In this document: positions 52,307 to 61,357 of the stretch, in pieces | Layout of the letters: each line of letters opens with the position of its first letter | How positions within the stretch are numbered: the stretch's first letter is position 1 | Source: Shewanella amazonensis SB2B | Lineage (GTDB): Bacteria > Pseudomonadota > Gammaproteobacteria > Enterobacterales > Shewanellaceae | Reading direction: 5' to 3' | NCBI RefSeq assembly: GCF_000015245.1 | Contig: NC_008700.1 | Span: 3,422,501 to 3,486,500, forward strand | Length of the DNA stretch: 64,000 nucleotides | Translations under genes and position numbers: made by a program | Notes under the pieces: model-generated | The model's database searches: none | Told to the model about the DNA's origin: nothing | Seen by the model: the letters and a program-made list of their open reading frames with translations, nothing else

Positions 52307-54454
52307 TTAGAATTTTTCGCCTTTTGTAGCATCATTAAGATAATATTTTTCACCAGTCAGAACGCTTGAGTAAACGGCTTTCAAGTAATTCGAAAGCGTT
52401 TGGCTGGTATTGCTTAATTCCACGTCAGCAAGCTCCTTAAGACGCTGATAATCCAATAGTTCAGATAATGAATCCTCAGATATTTCTGTGTATGGTCCGT
52501 TAGTAGAATCACTCCCGCATCGACCCACGAGCTTAGCTATCTTTTCTATGCCTAGCTCTTCATTTATCCACTTACTGAAAACTTGCCTTGTTTTTTCCTT
52601 AGACACTCGATAGAAAACAAAATAAATATGTGATGCATGAATAGAGTCGGCAAGCCCACCATCTAGTAACTGACTCGCAACCATGTCGGACCAAGTTTTA
52701 AGGTATTCTTCTCCTTTTTCGGGGGATAGCCACTGCTCTTCTTTTAATCTCGGATCATCTGTCTCTATCCTTCCTAGCTGCACTAATAGTCGACGACTTA
52801 TGTCAGCTGTAATTGGTAGAAAGCTGGGATTTTGGAGCAAATCGAAGAGAAATTGCTCCTTTTCATCCAAGACCTTAATAAAAGCAAATGTCAACCACAT
52901 TATATTTCGATATGGTTCAAACCCAAAGAAACCGTGAACAGCATCTTCAAAGCTCTTTAAGTACGGCGAATCTAAAAAGACCGTATATAGAGCCTTTAAT
53001 GAGAGAGCAGCATTCTCTTGGTTAGCCTTCTCAATATTATGGTGCAAAAGTTCAAATAATCGCTCTACGAAACCTTCAGAAATCGCTCTTCTCAAATACT
53101 CCTCGCGATTGATTGATCCATTTAAAAATGAAACTATGTCGGTATCTGATGCGAATCCCGTTGGAATCTGATAATGAAGTGCGATATAAAGTCTTTTCTC
53201 TGATGCAACCCGTCCACACTGATCATAATCGGAACCATACATCGAATAACCGGAACCTTCGAGAAGTGGAAATAATTCTTTGAGAATGCCTTTTAGATAA
53301 ACCACATCTTTTCCAGGTGCGCGCGTAATAATACTATCTCGTTTATCTTTGTTTTTCTCTACAACCTCTTCTCTCTTATCAAAAGCAAGACTGTCATCGA
53401 ATTTTCGACCTACATAATATTCAGGAGACTCTTTTAGGGAATGGTATATTTCTTGAGCTTTGATAGCCAAGACAGACAAGCAGTATAAATCAGTAAAACA
53501 TACGTTGCCTTCTGTTTGTGAGAGCACGAAACGTAAATGATTAAAGGTTCGTTTTAGCTCTCGCGGATTTCGTATTAAATATTTAACATAACTATGATAT
53601 AGATAGCTAAGTCGCTCTTGGTCACGTTCAAAGCTATCCGTTAACGATTTATCTGATAAATTCTGAAGTTCTATATCAGCCAGCTTTTGAAGATCATTGT
53701 GAGCAATAAGAGGCAATGAAATCCGTAACTGAACAACTTTATCTATATATTGGTTCGAATTTTCAATGCCGTGCTTTTCTAGTGAGCTTGCGAGATAAGT
53801 AGGATCAAAAGACAGCAAGAAAGATGTCCCAGGAAAGTCAGCTACAGCTTTTACCAACCTAACCACTTGAAACGCCTCATCTGGGGTCAGGCGATCAATA
53901 TCGTCAATTATGACGACAATTGATACCCCAAGCTTCTTTAGAAGATCGTTAATCTTATTTTTTCTGCCAATTAAATCTAACTCTTTTAGCTTGCTAATTT
54001 TTTTAGTGGCTCCACCAACCACTTTGAAAACACCTTGAACTGTAGATGCCCAAGGCTCCACCCCCGGAATGAATTTCATGGCGTTAAACAATTCCGAATA
54101 TGCCAAAAGCTCCTTAGCGGCTTTTAGCCCTTCTTTAGGTCTGTCAGGTATATTAAGCTGGGATGAAAACTGGACCAAAAAATCTTGTACTAATGCCTCT
54201 GCTTTACCAGCAAGCCATGGATTGTACTCAACTATCACAGGACCATTTTCTTGGTTGCCTAATGATTTCTTAACGAGATTTATAACTGAAGTCTTTCCAT
54301 AACCCCATTCCCCTTCTAGAGAGGCCGTCATGCAATCATCACTAGGAGCGATACGAAGAACAGTAGCTAAATGTTCAGAAAAAGCCTCTCTTCTTAATAG
54401 GTCAGGACTTTCCGACTCTCCAGTAATAGGCTGGTCATTATGATAGCTTCCCAT
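52307..54454 (-). CDS. KAP-family P-loop NTPase, cassette-borne
   Basis: 715 residues. Walker A GEWGYGKTS (48-56), KAP-type loop after it, Walker B VIIDDIDRL (181-189), sensor-like RNPRELKRTFNHL later, and a long C-terminal helical region without recognised domain. KAP NTPases are soluble or membrane-associated STAND-like ATPases; several act in antiphage defence or plasmid exclusion. No TM segment is evident in this protein except a weak one near 130. It lies within a probable integron gene cassette (attC after the stop, matching half-site at 54511-54520). Composition is more A/T-rich than nearby genes. Confidence 0.86.
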   Translation of the reverse strand: MGSYHNDQPITGESESPDLLRREAFSEHLATVLRIAPSDDCMTASLEGEWGYGKTSVINLVKKSLGNQENGPVIVEYNPWLAGKAEALVQDFLVQFSSQLNIPDRPKEGLKAAKELLAYSELFNAMKFIPGVEPWASTVQGVFKVVGGATKKISKLKELDLIGRKNKINDLLKKLGVSIVVIIDDIDRLTPDEAFQVVRLVKAVADFPGTSFLLSFDPTYLASSLEKHGIENSNQYIDKVVQLRISLPLIAHNDLQKLADIELQNLSDKSLTDSFERDQERLSYLYHSYVKYLIRNPRELKRTFNHLRFVLSQTEGNVCFTDLYCLSVLAIKAQEIYHSLKESPEYYVGRKFDDSLAFDKREEVVEKNKDKRDSIITRAPGKDVVYLKGILKELFPLLEGSGYSMYGSDYDQCGRVASEKRLYIALHYQIPTGFASDTDIVSFLNGSINREEYLRRAISEGFVERLFELLHHNIEKANQENAALSLKALYTVFLDSPYLKSFEDAVHGFFGFEPYRNIMWLTFAFIKVLDEKEQFLFDLLQNPSFLPITADISRRLLVQLGRIETDDPRLKEEQWLSPEKGEEYLKTWSDMVASQLLDGGLADSIHASHIYFVFYRVSKEKTRQVFSKWINEELGIEKIAKLVGRCGSDSTNGPYTEISEDSLSELLDYQRLKELADVELSNTSQTLSNYLKAVYSSVLTGEKYYLNDATKGEKF

Positions 54455-54510
54455 GTACTTATTTCTTCCTTTCTACTCTTTCATAACTTGAAGTACCGAA
54501 ATGACCTCAA

Positions 54511-54520
54511 GAGACATAAC
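54511..54520. other. Upstream boundary half-site of the KAP gene cassette
   Basis: GAGACATAAC here is the exact reverse complement of GTTATGTCTC at 52279-52288 in the attC site. In a cassette, the first bases (here minus-strand GTTATGTCTC) rejoin the attC when circular; the R' box so formed would pair perfectly with R'' over ten bases. Cassette extent about 52235-54519 (2285 bp). Confidence 0.7.
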
Positions 54521-54599
54521 ATTTGTATAGTGTGCCGGCTCGTTTATCAGCTTAGACCAGTTAAAATCGTGCCGGTGAATGTTCAATGGACTGAATCAC

Positions 54600-54857
54600 T
54601 TAGCCGATATCGTCCAGATAAGTTGCCACAGCAAACCGTGCCGGCACGGTTTCCCACCTGTTATCAGCCCCGCAAATTTTGCAAGCATTTGTTTTTAAAT
54701 TAAAAAAACTCATCATAGAGAAGCAAAGCGTGCATGACTGGCACACATATTCACCCGGTCCAATGGCAAGGGTAAAACCCGGCTTACCGATACGAGCAGC
54801 GAAGCGGCTTTCGGCTGATGGAGTAACCGATACATGGGGACGTGAGCGGTGAAGCAC
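54600..54857 (-). CDS. Small zinc-ribbon-like protein
   Basis: 85 codons at most; the real start is uncertain. The C-terminal half is convincing: GPGEYVCQSC, then KTNACKICGADNRWETVPA, a CxxC/CxxC zinc knuckle in the order PGxYxCxxC...CxxC seen in short zinc-ribbon proteins. Upstream residues (ATG 54857) look like chance coding. A perfect 20-bp palindrome lies in its 3' part (54633-54652). Function unknown. Nothing else is seen in 54521-54599 and 54858-55000. Confidence 0.42.
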   Translation of the reverse strand: MLHRSRPHVSVTPSAESRFAARIGKPGFTLAIGPGEYVCQSCTLCFSMMSFFNLKTNACKICGADNRWETVPARFAVATYLDDIG

Positions 54858-55004
54858 ATTCCGGCAATGCCTTTGAACATGGCTACCGCACGGGCTGGAG
54901 TGAGATGCTGCGTCCCTGAGAAGTGTTTTGATCCATCAAATCAGCATCTTGGCATAGGTTTATCTGTCGGGGCAAGCGTGTTAACCGAATTCGCCTGAGG
55001 CCAC

Positions 55005-55048
55005 AAAAAAGCCGTGCCAGCTGATTAGTCAGCAGGGGCACGGCTTTT
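55005..55048 (-). terminator. Terminator of the phosphoribosyltransferase gene
   Basis: GCCGTGCC (55011-55018) pairs with GGCACGGC (55037-55044) around an inner CTGA/TCAG stem; minus-strand T run from the A run 55005-55010. Confidence 0.8.
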
Positions 55049-55125
55049 ACCCATCCACGAAGCAGCGCAAGGCTTACATCAGGGGCCTACATCACGGGCT
55101 TGCGTAACAAACTGATATAACAAGC

Positions 55126-55692
55126 TTAGATAAACAGCTCGGCGATGTTTTTCAGGTCACTCTTGCCGTTCGCTATCTCATCCGGGGTCAGACCCGAGAC
55201 TTCGTGGGGGAACACCAGCCAATCTTCAGATGAGTGGATGTAGTAATCCGGCTTTAAAGGCACGGCGGTGTTTTTGGGTTTGTAGTATGGACAGGCAATA
55301 CGGATATCGCGGGGCATATTGAGGCGCATCAGCTGCGACAGTTTTTCTTTCAGGGCATGGATGCTGCGGCCAGAGTCGAATACATCATCCACAATCAGCA
55401 GGCCGTCGTCGGCGTTACAGTTTTCGATGATGTAATGCAGTCCGTGGACCTTGATTTCCTTGCTCTGCTTGTCGGTACCTATGCCATAGTAAGACGAGGT
55501 ACGCACGGCGATATGGTCGGTATCGACCTTTTTGAAATCGAAGTATTCCTGCACCGCAATCCCTATGGGTGCACCACCACGCCAGATCCCCACAATAAAC
55601 TGCGGACGAAAGCCGCTTTCATACACCTGGGCTGCCAGGCGAAATGAATCTTCGAGCAGCTGCTGCGCCGTAATGTAATGTTTGTCTGACAT
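55126..55692 (-). CDS. Purine-type phosphoribosyltransferase, hypoxanthine family
   Basis: 188 residues. PRPP loop LLIVDDVFDSGRS (about 98-110) is complete, and the N-terminal PQFIVGIWRGGAPIGIAV matches the type I PRTase core. The family includes hypoxanthine and xanthine phosphoribosyltransferases; Shewanella genomes often annotate this protein as hypoxanthine PRTase, but substrate is not proven by motif. Confidence 0.84.
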   Translation of the reverse strand: MSDKHYITAQQLLEDSFRLAAQVYESGFRPQFIVGIWRGGAPIGIAVQEYFDFKKVDTDHIAVRTSSYYGIGTDKQSKEIKVHGLHYIIENCNADDGLLIVDDVFDSGRSIHALKEKLSQLMRLNMPRDIRIACPYYKPKNTAVPLKPDYYIHSSEDWLVFPHEVSGLTPDEIANGKSDLKNIAELFI

Positions 55693-55847
55693 AGAAGCGT
55701 CCCCATCATCCTATTGCTGTTTTTTGGTAATTCGCGGATGAGGCCCAAACCCGGTATCCGCCATGATTTGGGCGCGCATTTTACACAAATTTTTGCCCCG
55801 TGACTGCTGCAAGCATAACAAGCCGGAGAATTTCCTCCACTGAGCAT

Positions 55848-55878
55848 AAAAAAATCCACCCATTGGGGTGGATTTTTT
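55848..55878 (-). terminator. Terminator of the phoD gene
   Basis: AAAAATCCACCC/GGGTGGATTTTTT with a three-base loop; works in both directions. Confidence 0.9.
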
Positions 55879-55907
55879 AGCGACGAGCACCGTTAGCGGG
55901 AAGCGGA

Positions 55908-57677
55908 TTACACCACAGCCTCTATCACATGGCTGCCCGCCAGGGTGCGGGCGCTGTAGCCACGGCCCGTGGCCTCGGTGAAATCTTTCTCCAGAATGGA
56001 CGAGACATAAATCCAGTCGCTGCGCACTTCTTCCTGGGTGAAGGTCAGTACCATAAAGCCCCTGTCCTTGAGGTTGGCGTACTTGAGGTCGTCCACCAGC
56101 CCCACCACTGCCGCTTCGGTGGCCGGAATTTGTTCGGCCGGCAATTGCAGGTAGTACTCCAGCCCCGGCGACGACACTGAGCTGGTCGCAAACTCCACGC
56201 CAACGGCGGCGCCGTTCACGTCTTTGAGCTCGTTGGCCCAGGCGTTGTGGGTATCACCGGCCAGCACCACCAAATTGGCATTCACCGACCTGGCCGTACC
56301 CAGAATCACCTCACGCTCGTAGGCGTAACCGTCCCAGGCATCGAGGTTGTAGGGAATGGATGGCAGTTGCAGCAGGGCAATGACTTCCGGCGTCAGCTTA
56401 TGCTGGTTGGCCGCCAGATACATCAGCTCTTCTTGGGTCAGGGTAGGATCGCCCGCCTGAGCGCGGGCGGCGAGCTGTGCCAGACCGGCCAGCTCGGCAA
56501 ACTGAGGAATAGACAGCTGTTGGGTGGCAATGGCCGCGGGCAACAACATCTTGCCCATCAACACCTGTTGGCCCAGTACCTGCCATTTGGCTTCGTTTGC
56601 CAGTAACTTGCTTTGCAGCCACAGCAGCTGCAGTGCGCCCAGCATGGTGCGGCTGGTGCTGGTGACATCGGCCATAAAGCTGGTGCCATCGAAGGCGCCA
56701 GTGGCTGGGTCAAGGTAGGTTTCAAACTGCAGCTGCTCATCACGGCCAAGCAAACGGGTATCCAGCATGTGCAGATCTACCAGATCGCCAAAGGCAAAGC
56801 TTCGGAAGATTTCTTCATGGTTGCCTTCGCGCCATGGGCGAATAGGCAGCCATTCAAAGTAAGCCTGCAGCGCCGCCTGCTTACGGGCCTCAAAGTCGCC
56901 CTCGCCTTCATTGTGGTTTTCAGCGCCATCACGCCAGGCATCGTTACAGACTTCATGGTCATCCCACACTGTAATAAAGGGCACCATGGCGTGGAGCTTT
57001 TGCAGACTGGCATCACCGCGATACTGAGCGTAACGGGTACGGTAGTCGCCCAGGCTCAGGAGTTCATGGGCCGGTAATACCTCACGGCCGATGGCCGCCG
57101 CGTTTTCACTGGCATAACCGCCACGGGGATATTCGTAGATATAGTCGCCCAGATGCACAACCGCATCCAGTGAACCCTGGGCCGCTGCCAGCTCGTAAAC
57201 GTTAAAGTAACCGGCCGGGAAGTTGGCGCAGCTCATTACCGCCAGTTTCACCTGGGACACGGCGCCCTCTGGCAGGGTGCGGGTTTTGCCCACAGCCGAG
57301 GTTTTGTCGCCGCACATAAAGCGGAAGTAATAGCTGCTGCCGGCGGCAAGGCCCATGGCATCCACTTTGACTGTGTAATCCCTGTCTTTATTGGTCATGG
57401 TGCTGCCGTCTGTGACCAGCTCTTTGAAGTCGGCATCTTTGGCCACCTGCCAGGAGACAGTCAGGTCGGCATCGCCGGTGGGAGTCACCCGGGTCCAGAT
57501 GATGACAGCGTCATGGGCCGGGTCACCACTGGCAACACCGTGAACGAAGCTGACCGGCACAGATGGGGCATCATCATCGCTGCTGGAGCAGCCCATCAGG
57601 CCATAGGAAACCACTGCGGCACCAACGCCTTTGGCCGACATGGCCAGGAAGTCACGACGTGAATAAGACCGTTTCAT
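55908..57677 (-). CDS. phoD: Alkaline phosphatase D, Tat-exported
   Basis: 589 residues. Twin-arginine signal YSRRDFLAMSAKG followed by a lipobox-like LMGCSSS, so the protein may be a Tat-dependent lipoprotein. PhoD-like N-domain (DPAHDAVIIWTRVTP), then the metallophosphatase core: SCANFPAGYFN, VVHLGDYIYEY, VWDDHEVCNDAW, and VVLAGDTHNAW. Releases phosphate from phosphodiesters, Fe/Ca-dependent. No PHO box was resolved upstream. Confidence 0.92.
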   Translation of the reverse strand: MKRSYSRRDFLAMSAKGVGAAVVSYGLMGCSSSDDDAPSVPVSFVHGVASGDPAHDAVIIWTRVTPTGDADLTVSWQVAKDADFKELVTDGSTMTNKDRDYTVKVDAMGLAAGSSYYFRFMCGDKTSAVGKTRTLPEGAVSQVKLAVMSCANFPAGYFNVYELAAAQGSLDAVVHLGDYIYEYPRGGYASENAAAIGREVLPAHELLSLGDYRTRYAQYRGDASLQKLHAMVPFITVWDDHEVCNDAWRDGAENHNEGEGDFEARKQAALQAYFEWLPIRPWREGNHEEIFRSFAFGDLVDLHMLDTRLLGRDEQLQFETYLDPATGAFDGTSFMADVTSTSRTMLGALQLLWLQSKLLANEAKWQVLGQQVLMGKMLLPAAIATQQLSIPQFAELAGLAQLAARAQAGDPTLTQEELMYLAANQHKLTPEVIALLQLPSIPYNLDAWDGYAYEREVILGTARSVNANLVVLAGDTHNAWANELKDVNGAAVGVEFATSSVSSPGLEYYLQLPAEQIPATEAAVVGLVDDLKYANLKDRGFMVLTFTQEEVRSDWIYVSSILEKDFTEATGRGYSARTLAGSHVIEAVV

Positions 57678-57876
57678 TATTATTATTCCTTTGGTTATAT
57701 GAGAGGTATGAGGTCCAATGAGTCTTAGTTTGCAACATTACTATTACACAAGCATGACGCCCTTGGTAGAGTTTTGCCGACTAGAACATTGAAAAACAAC
57801 CAGTTAAACAGGATGCTATACTCCTGCTAACCGGATCTGCAGTGGATTAACCGGCAACTGGCCCATGGAGGATGCT

Positions 57877-58296
57877 ATGCAAGTTAAAGACATCATGACC
57901 CCCAACCCTGTCTGCATCAGTGATGGCGCCAGCCTCAAGGATGCCCACCTGCTGATGCAATCCCGTGGGGTGCGACACCTCCCTGTGGTAGGAGAACAGG
58001 ATGGCCACTACAAGGGCATTTTGACTCACAAAAAAATGATTTCGACCGTCGTCAGCCTGCTGAACAAGTATGGTCAGGGTGCTCTGGAGCGCAAGGAGCG
58101 ACAATATCTGGTGAGAGAGCTGATGGATACAGACGCCCAGCGCCTGAGCGACGACGAACCCCTGGCCGTGGTGGTTGATTACTTTATTGAGAACAAGCTC
58201 GGTTGCCTGCCCGTGCTGGACAAGGAGCAAAGGGTACTGGGCATAGTGACCTCCTCCGACTTTGTGAAACTGTGCAAAACCCTGCTGTCAAAATAA
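57877..58296 (+). CDS. Two-CBS-domain protein
   Basis: About 139 residues; ATG 57877 has GGAGG five bases upstream, better than ATG 57865. Two CBS domains: VKDIMTPNPVCI...LLMQSRGVRHLPVV (about 3-60) and LVRELMDTDAQRLS...GCLPVLDKEQRVLGIVT (about 78-135). Binds adenine nucleotides and usually senses energy state. No partner domain. Stands alone, convergent with lrgB. Confidence 0.87.
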   Translation: MQVKDIMTPNPVCISDGASLKDAHLLMQSRGVRHLPVVGEQDGHYKGILTHKKMISTVVSLLNKYGQGALERKERQYLVRELMDTDAQRLSDDEPLAVVVDYFIENKLGCLPVLDKEQRVLGIVTSSDFVKLCKTLLSK

Positions 58297-58319
58297 AAAA
58301 AAGCCGGCGAAACGCCGGC
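58295..58319 (-). terminator. Terminator of lrgAB
   Basis: GCCGGCG-aaa-CGCCGGC (58303-58319) with minus-strand T run (plus A run 58295-58302). Confidence 0.82.
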
Positions 58320-58344
58320 GAAAACAAGCAACAAAGGGAAAGGG

Positions 58345-59034
58345 TTATACGAGAAACAGGGCAAACACGGGGGCCCCCAGCACCATGGCGATACCGGTGA
58401 AAATCATTGTCAGGCTGGCCACCACAGCCTCTTCTTCACCGTACTCACGCGCCTTGGCGGCGCCGGCACCGTGAGCCGATGCCCCAAGGGCAACGCCTCT
58501 GGCGAGGGATGAACGTACCCTGCCAAAGCGAAACAGCGGCCCGCACAGCAGCATACCCACCACACCCGTCATCAACACCACCATGGCCGTTAGCTCGGGC
58601 ACACCGCCAAAAGCCGTGGTGGCTTCCATGGCAAAGGGGGTGGAAACGGAGCGCACCAGTACGCTCTGGCCAATTTCCGGCGGCAGAGCAAAGAGTTTCA
58701 CCAGCCCCCAGGACGACACCAAGCCCAGCAGCAAACCGGCCATCACCCCCAATGTGAGGGTAATGGGGTAACGGCGGATAAGGGCACGCTCACGGTAAAT
58801 GGGCAGCGCAAAAGCAATGGTGGCAGGACCCAGGAGGAGCACCAGAAAATGGGTGTACTCGAAATAGCTGGGCAGTGGAATATCCAGCAGCAGGACAGCG
58901 GCAATAATCAGTAAGGGCGCCAGCAGAATGGGGGCGGCCCACCAGTAGCCCAAGCAGCTGTACAGACGCTTGGCGCCGTAATAGCCCATGAGGGTAATCA
59001 ATAAGCTCAGCAGCGCCAGACTGGTATGACTCAT
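58345..59034 (-). CDS. lrgB: LrgB/CidB-family protein
   Basis: 229 residues, about seven hydrophobic segments; family motif VRSVSTPFAMEATTAFGG and LARGVALGASAHGAGAAKA (in parts) present. Works with LrgA in control of murein hydrolase activity, cell lysis or metabolite (pyruvate) transport. ATG shares one base with the lrgA stop (TGATG). Confidence 0.9.
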   Translation of the reverse strand: MSHTSLALLSLLITLMGYYGAKRLYSCLGYWWAAPILLAPLLIIAAVLLLDIPLPSYFEYTHFLVLLLGPATIAFALPIYRERALIRRYPITLTLGVMAGLLLGLVSSWGLVKLFALPPEIGQSVLVRSVSTPFAMEATTAFGGVPELTAMVVLMTGVVGMLLCGPLFRFGRVRSSLARGVALGASAHGAGAAKAREYGEEEAVVASLTMIFTGIAMVLGAPVFALFLV

Positions 59035-59477
59035 TACAGTCGCCCTCCGGCACGGGCCAGGTGCAGGCCACGTTCAAACTTAAAGGCTTTGTCCACTACC
59101 CAGGCGGTACCCAAGAGCACGGTTACGCTGCCTGCCACCAAAAAGCCCAGCATGCGGGCGCCATATTGTTCAATCATGGCCTCATACTGAATCACAGATA
59201 TCACCGGCGGAATAAAAAACAGCAGCAAGTCCCCCAGCAGCCAGGCCGCACCGGCCTGCAAGGCCTTTTCGGGCACCCACTTAAGCGACAACAGCGCCAA
59301 CAATACCGCCAGGCCCACCACGCCGCCGGGCACCGGCAGCGAAAAATACAACACCAGAGCATGAGCCAGCCAGGCGAGCAGGCAGATAGCCGCCGCCTGC
59401 AACAGGGTCAGGCTGGCCCTTTTGGCACCGGATTTGAGTCTGACTTTGCCTTCGCTGAGGGTCATGGTGGCTATCAC
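59034..59477 (-). CDS. lrgA: LrgA/CidA-family holin-like protein
   Basis: 147 residues, four hydrophobic segments; typical LrgA motif SLPVPGGVVGLAVLLALL then LKWVPEKALQAGAAWLL and MLFFIPPVISVI-like segment (LLFFIPPVISVIQY). Operon with lrgB. A LysR gene diverges 91 bases away, the usual arrangement with CidR-type control. Confidence 0.9.
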   Translation of the reverse strand: MIATMTLSEGKVRLKSGAKRASLTLLQAAAICLLAWLAHALVLYFSLPVPGGVVGLAVLLALLSLKWVPEKALQAGAAWLLGDLLLFFIPPVISVIQYEAMIEQYGARMLGFLVAGSVTVLLGTAWVVDKAFKFERGLHLARAGGRL

Positions 59478-59568
59478 AGTTAAAAATGGAATGTGCTTAG
59501 TGTAGATTTGCCATTTAAATAAAAAAAATGAATATTAAGCATAGATAGCATTACCAAAGGATATCCAA

Positions 59569-60459
59569 TTGGATCTCAGGGCCATCAGATACTTTATGGA
59601 AGTGGTGGATGCCGGAGGCTTTGCCAAGGCCTCCGAAAAGGTCCATCTCACCCAACCGGCGCTGTCAAAAGCAGTACGCCTGCTGGAAGAAAGCCTGGAA
59701 CTGCAGCTTATCGAGCGGGGCAAGCGCGGGGTGCATTTACGCCTCACCCCTGCCGGTGAAGTGGTCTATCGCCACGGTTTGGCCCTGCTCGCGACCCGCG
59801 ACGACATGCTGGCCGAGCTGGAAGCCATGCGAAGCCTCAGGGGCGGCCGACTCAAGTTTGGTTTGGCGCCCCTGGGCAGCGCAGAACTGTTCGCCCCGGT
59901 CATCGCCCGCTTTCGCAGCCTCTATCCCAAGATTGATATGCAACTGCTGGTGCGCGGTGGCATTGAGCAAACCACGGCACTGCGCAAAGGCGAAATTGAA
60001 CTGGCCACCGGCATCACGGCGCTGGACAGCGAGTTTGAAGGGCTGCGCATTCGCAAGGACCCCATGGTAGTGGTGTTGCCGCGGCAACACTTTCTGGCCC
60101 ACAGACGCGAGCTGGCGCTGCACGAACTGGCAGACACGGCTCATATCCTGTTTGAGCCCGAATATGCCCTGCATCAGTTGGTGGTGGATGCCTGTGAACA
60201 GTCAGGCTTCTCCCCGATTGACGTGACCCGGGTAAGCCACCCGGATTTTGGTATTGCGCTGGTGGCAGCAGGTACGGGGGCCATGATATTGCCAAGCTAT
60301 ATCGCAGAGCGCCACATGGTGGCAGGGGTTGTGAGCGTGCCGCTGAAAGAAACGGATCTGCACTGGGAATTGTCGCTATTTTGGCGCCGCGGCCAGCCCT
60401 TATCCTTTGCCGCCGAAGCCATGATAGCCCTGGTGAAAGAGCGCCTTGGCGGCCTGTAA
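59569..60459 (+). CDS. LysR-type regulator, likely controller of lrgAB
   Basis: 296 residues, TTG start at 59569 with AAAGGA eight bases upstream (MDLRAIRYFMEVVDAGGF). Winged helix with ASEKVHLTQPALSKAVRLLEESL (part HLTQPALSKAVRLLE), normal effector domain. Divergent from lrgAB across an A/T-rich 91-bp gap; LysR regulators of cid/lrg sit in this position, so control of lrgAB in response to a metabolite such as acetate or pyruvate is a reasonable inference. Confidence 0.9.
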   Translation: MDLRAIRYFMEVVDAGGFAKASEKVHLTQPALSKAVRLLEESLELQLIERGKRGVHLRLTPAGEVVYRHGLALLATRDDMLAELEAMRSLRGGRLKFGLAPLGSAELFAPVIARFRSLYPKIDMQLLVRGGIEQTTALRKGEIELATGITALDSEFEGLRIRKDPMVVVLPRQHFLAHRRELALHELADTAHILFEPEYALHQLVVDACEQSGFSPIDVTRVSHPDFGIALVAAGTGAMILPSYIAERHMVAGVVSVPLKETDLHWELSLFWRRGQPLSFAAEAMIALVKERLGGL

Positions 60460-60472
60460 AGTGCAAATACAA

Positions 60473-60498
60473 CAACACCGGCGCTCAGGCCGGTGTTG
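60473..60498. terminator. Hairpin between convergent genes
   Basis: CAACACCGG/CCGGTGTTG with 8-base loop; no long T run, so efficiency is uncertain. Confidence 0.5.
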
Positions 60499-60522
60499 AT
60501 GGTTCATCGCCACTGTCGCCGA

Positions 60523-61338
60523 TTACCAGGGTACAGTAAGGTACAGACGGTAGAGGGTGTCGGTATCCCAGGGCAGAATTGGCAGATAGTCTTCATAGTC
60601 TTTGGGCCACTTGTCGTAGTGGTCAAGATTGTAGTGGCTCTGCTCCATAGAGAAGGTCAGCACCGAGTCTTTATATAAACCCGGGGTATTAACCTCCAGT
60701 GCTGCGCGATAATTAGTCTCGAGAGTTTCGCTGCCATCGGCCCAATATTCCACACCGCCGCTGAGCCTCCAACCGGGTGCAAGCATTATGTAGCCACCCA
60801 AATCCCCCATCCATGCGGTAGCGTCATTGCCAAATTCACCGCGCACATAACCGCGCTCTTTTGGCACATCATCGTCAATCTCGAGGAAGTAGTACCCCAT
60901 CCCCAGTGTCGCGGTGGCGCCGTAGGCCGGGCGGGCATAATCGAGCAACAGCGACGGATAGAATTTGATTTGCTTTTCCACTGAGCTGACAGTATTGCGC
61001 TTACCGCGAAGGTCGAGCTGCCAATCCAACTTCAAGTCTTCAGACAAGGTCAGCCAGTTGCCACGGGCATAGTAGGCAGACTGAAACCAGATAGGGATGT
61101 GGTCCGGATCCAATTTGTCTTTGTCGCGATCGACATAAGTATCCAGATTAGCGTGCAGCTTGATGCCGCCATCAGTGACTGTGTCCAGACTGATGGCCGC
61201 ATGGGCACCGAAGGTGTCTGAACTCTCCACCTGAAAATCATGCACACCGAAAGAGAGTCGCCAATCCAATGGCTCTGATTCGGCCTGCACCACGGAACTG
61301 CCAATCACCAGTGGCAGTAACAGCATAGAAGTCTTCAT
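60523..61338 (-). CDS. Outer-membrane beta-barrel-like protein of unknown function
   Basis: About 271 residues from ATG 61338 (GGGGG upstream; an earlier in-frame start at 61407 precedes the signal). Signal peptide MKTSMLLLPLVIGSSVVQA. The remainder has alternating aromatic/hydrophobic residues and Gly/Tyr girdles (YGATATLGMGYYFLEI) and ends LYLTVPW with a terminal aromatic, as in barrel proteins. Probably an outer-membrane protein. No family recognised. Starts 20 bases after the RES toxin stop, but a shared transcript is doubtful. Confidence 0.65.
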   Translation of the reverse strand: MKTSMLLLPLVIGSSVVQAESEPLDWRLSFGVHDFQVESSDTFGAHAAISLDTVTDGGIKLHANLDTYVDRDKDKLDPDHIPIWFQSAYYARGNWLTLSEDLKLDWQLDLRGKRNTVSSVEKQIKFYPSLLLDYARPAYGATATLGMGYYFLEIDDDVPKERGYVRGEFGNDATAWMGDLGGYIMLAPGWRLSGGVEYWADGSETLETNYRAALEVNTPGLYKDSVLTFSMEQSHYNLDHYDKWPKDYEDYLPILPWDTDTLYRLYLTVPW

Positions 61339-61357
61339 CTTATCCCCCATCCAGGAT

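Noticed and set aside
54521..54640. attC of an upstream neighbouring cassette
   Set aside because: GTGCCGG copies are direct rather than inverted and no L-box pairing is found, so the KAP cassette appears single.
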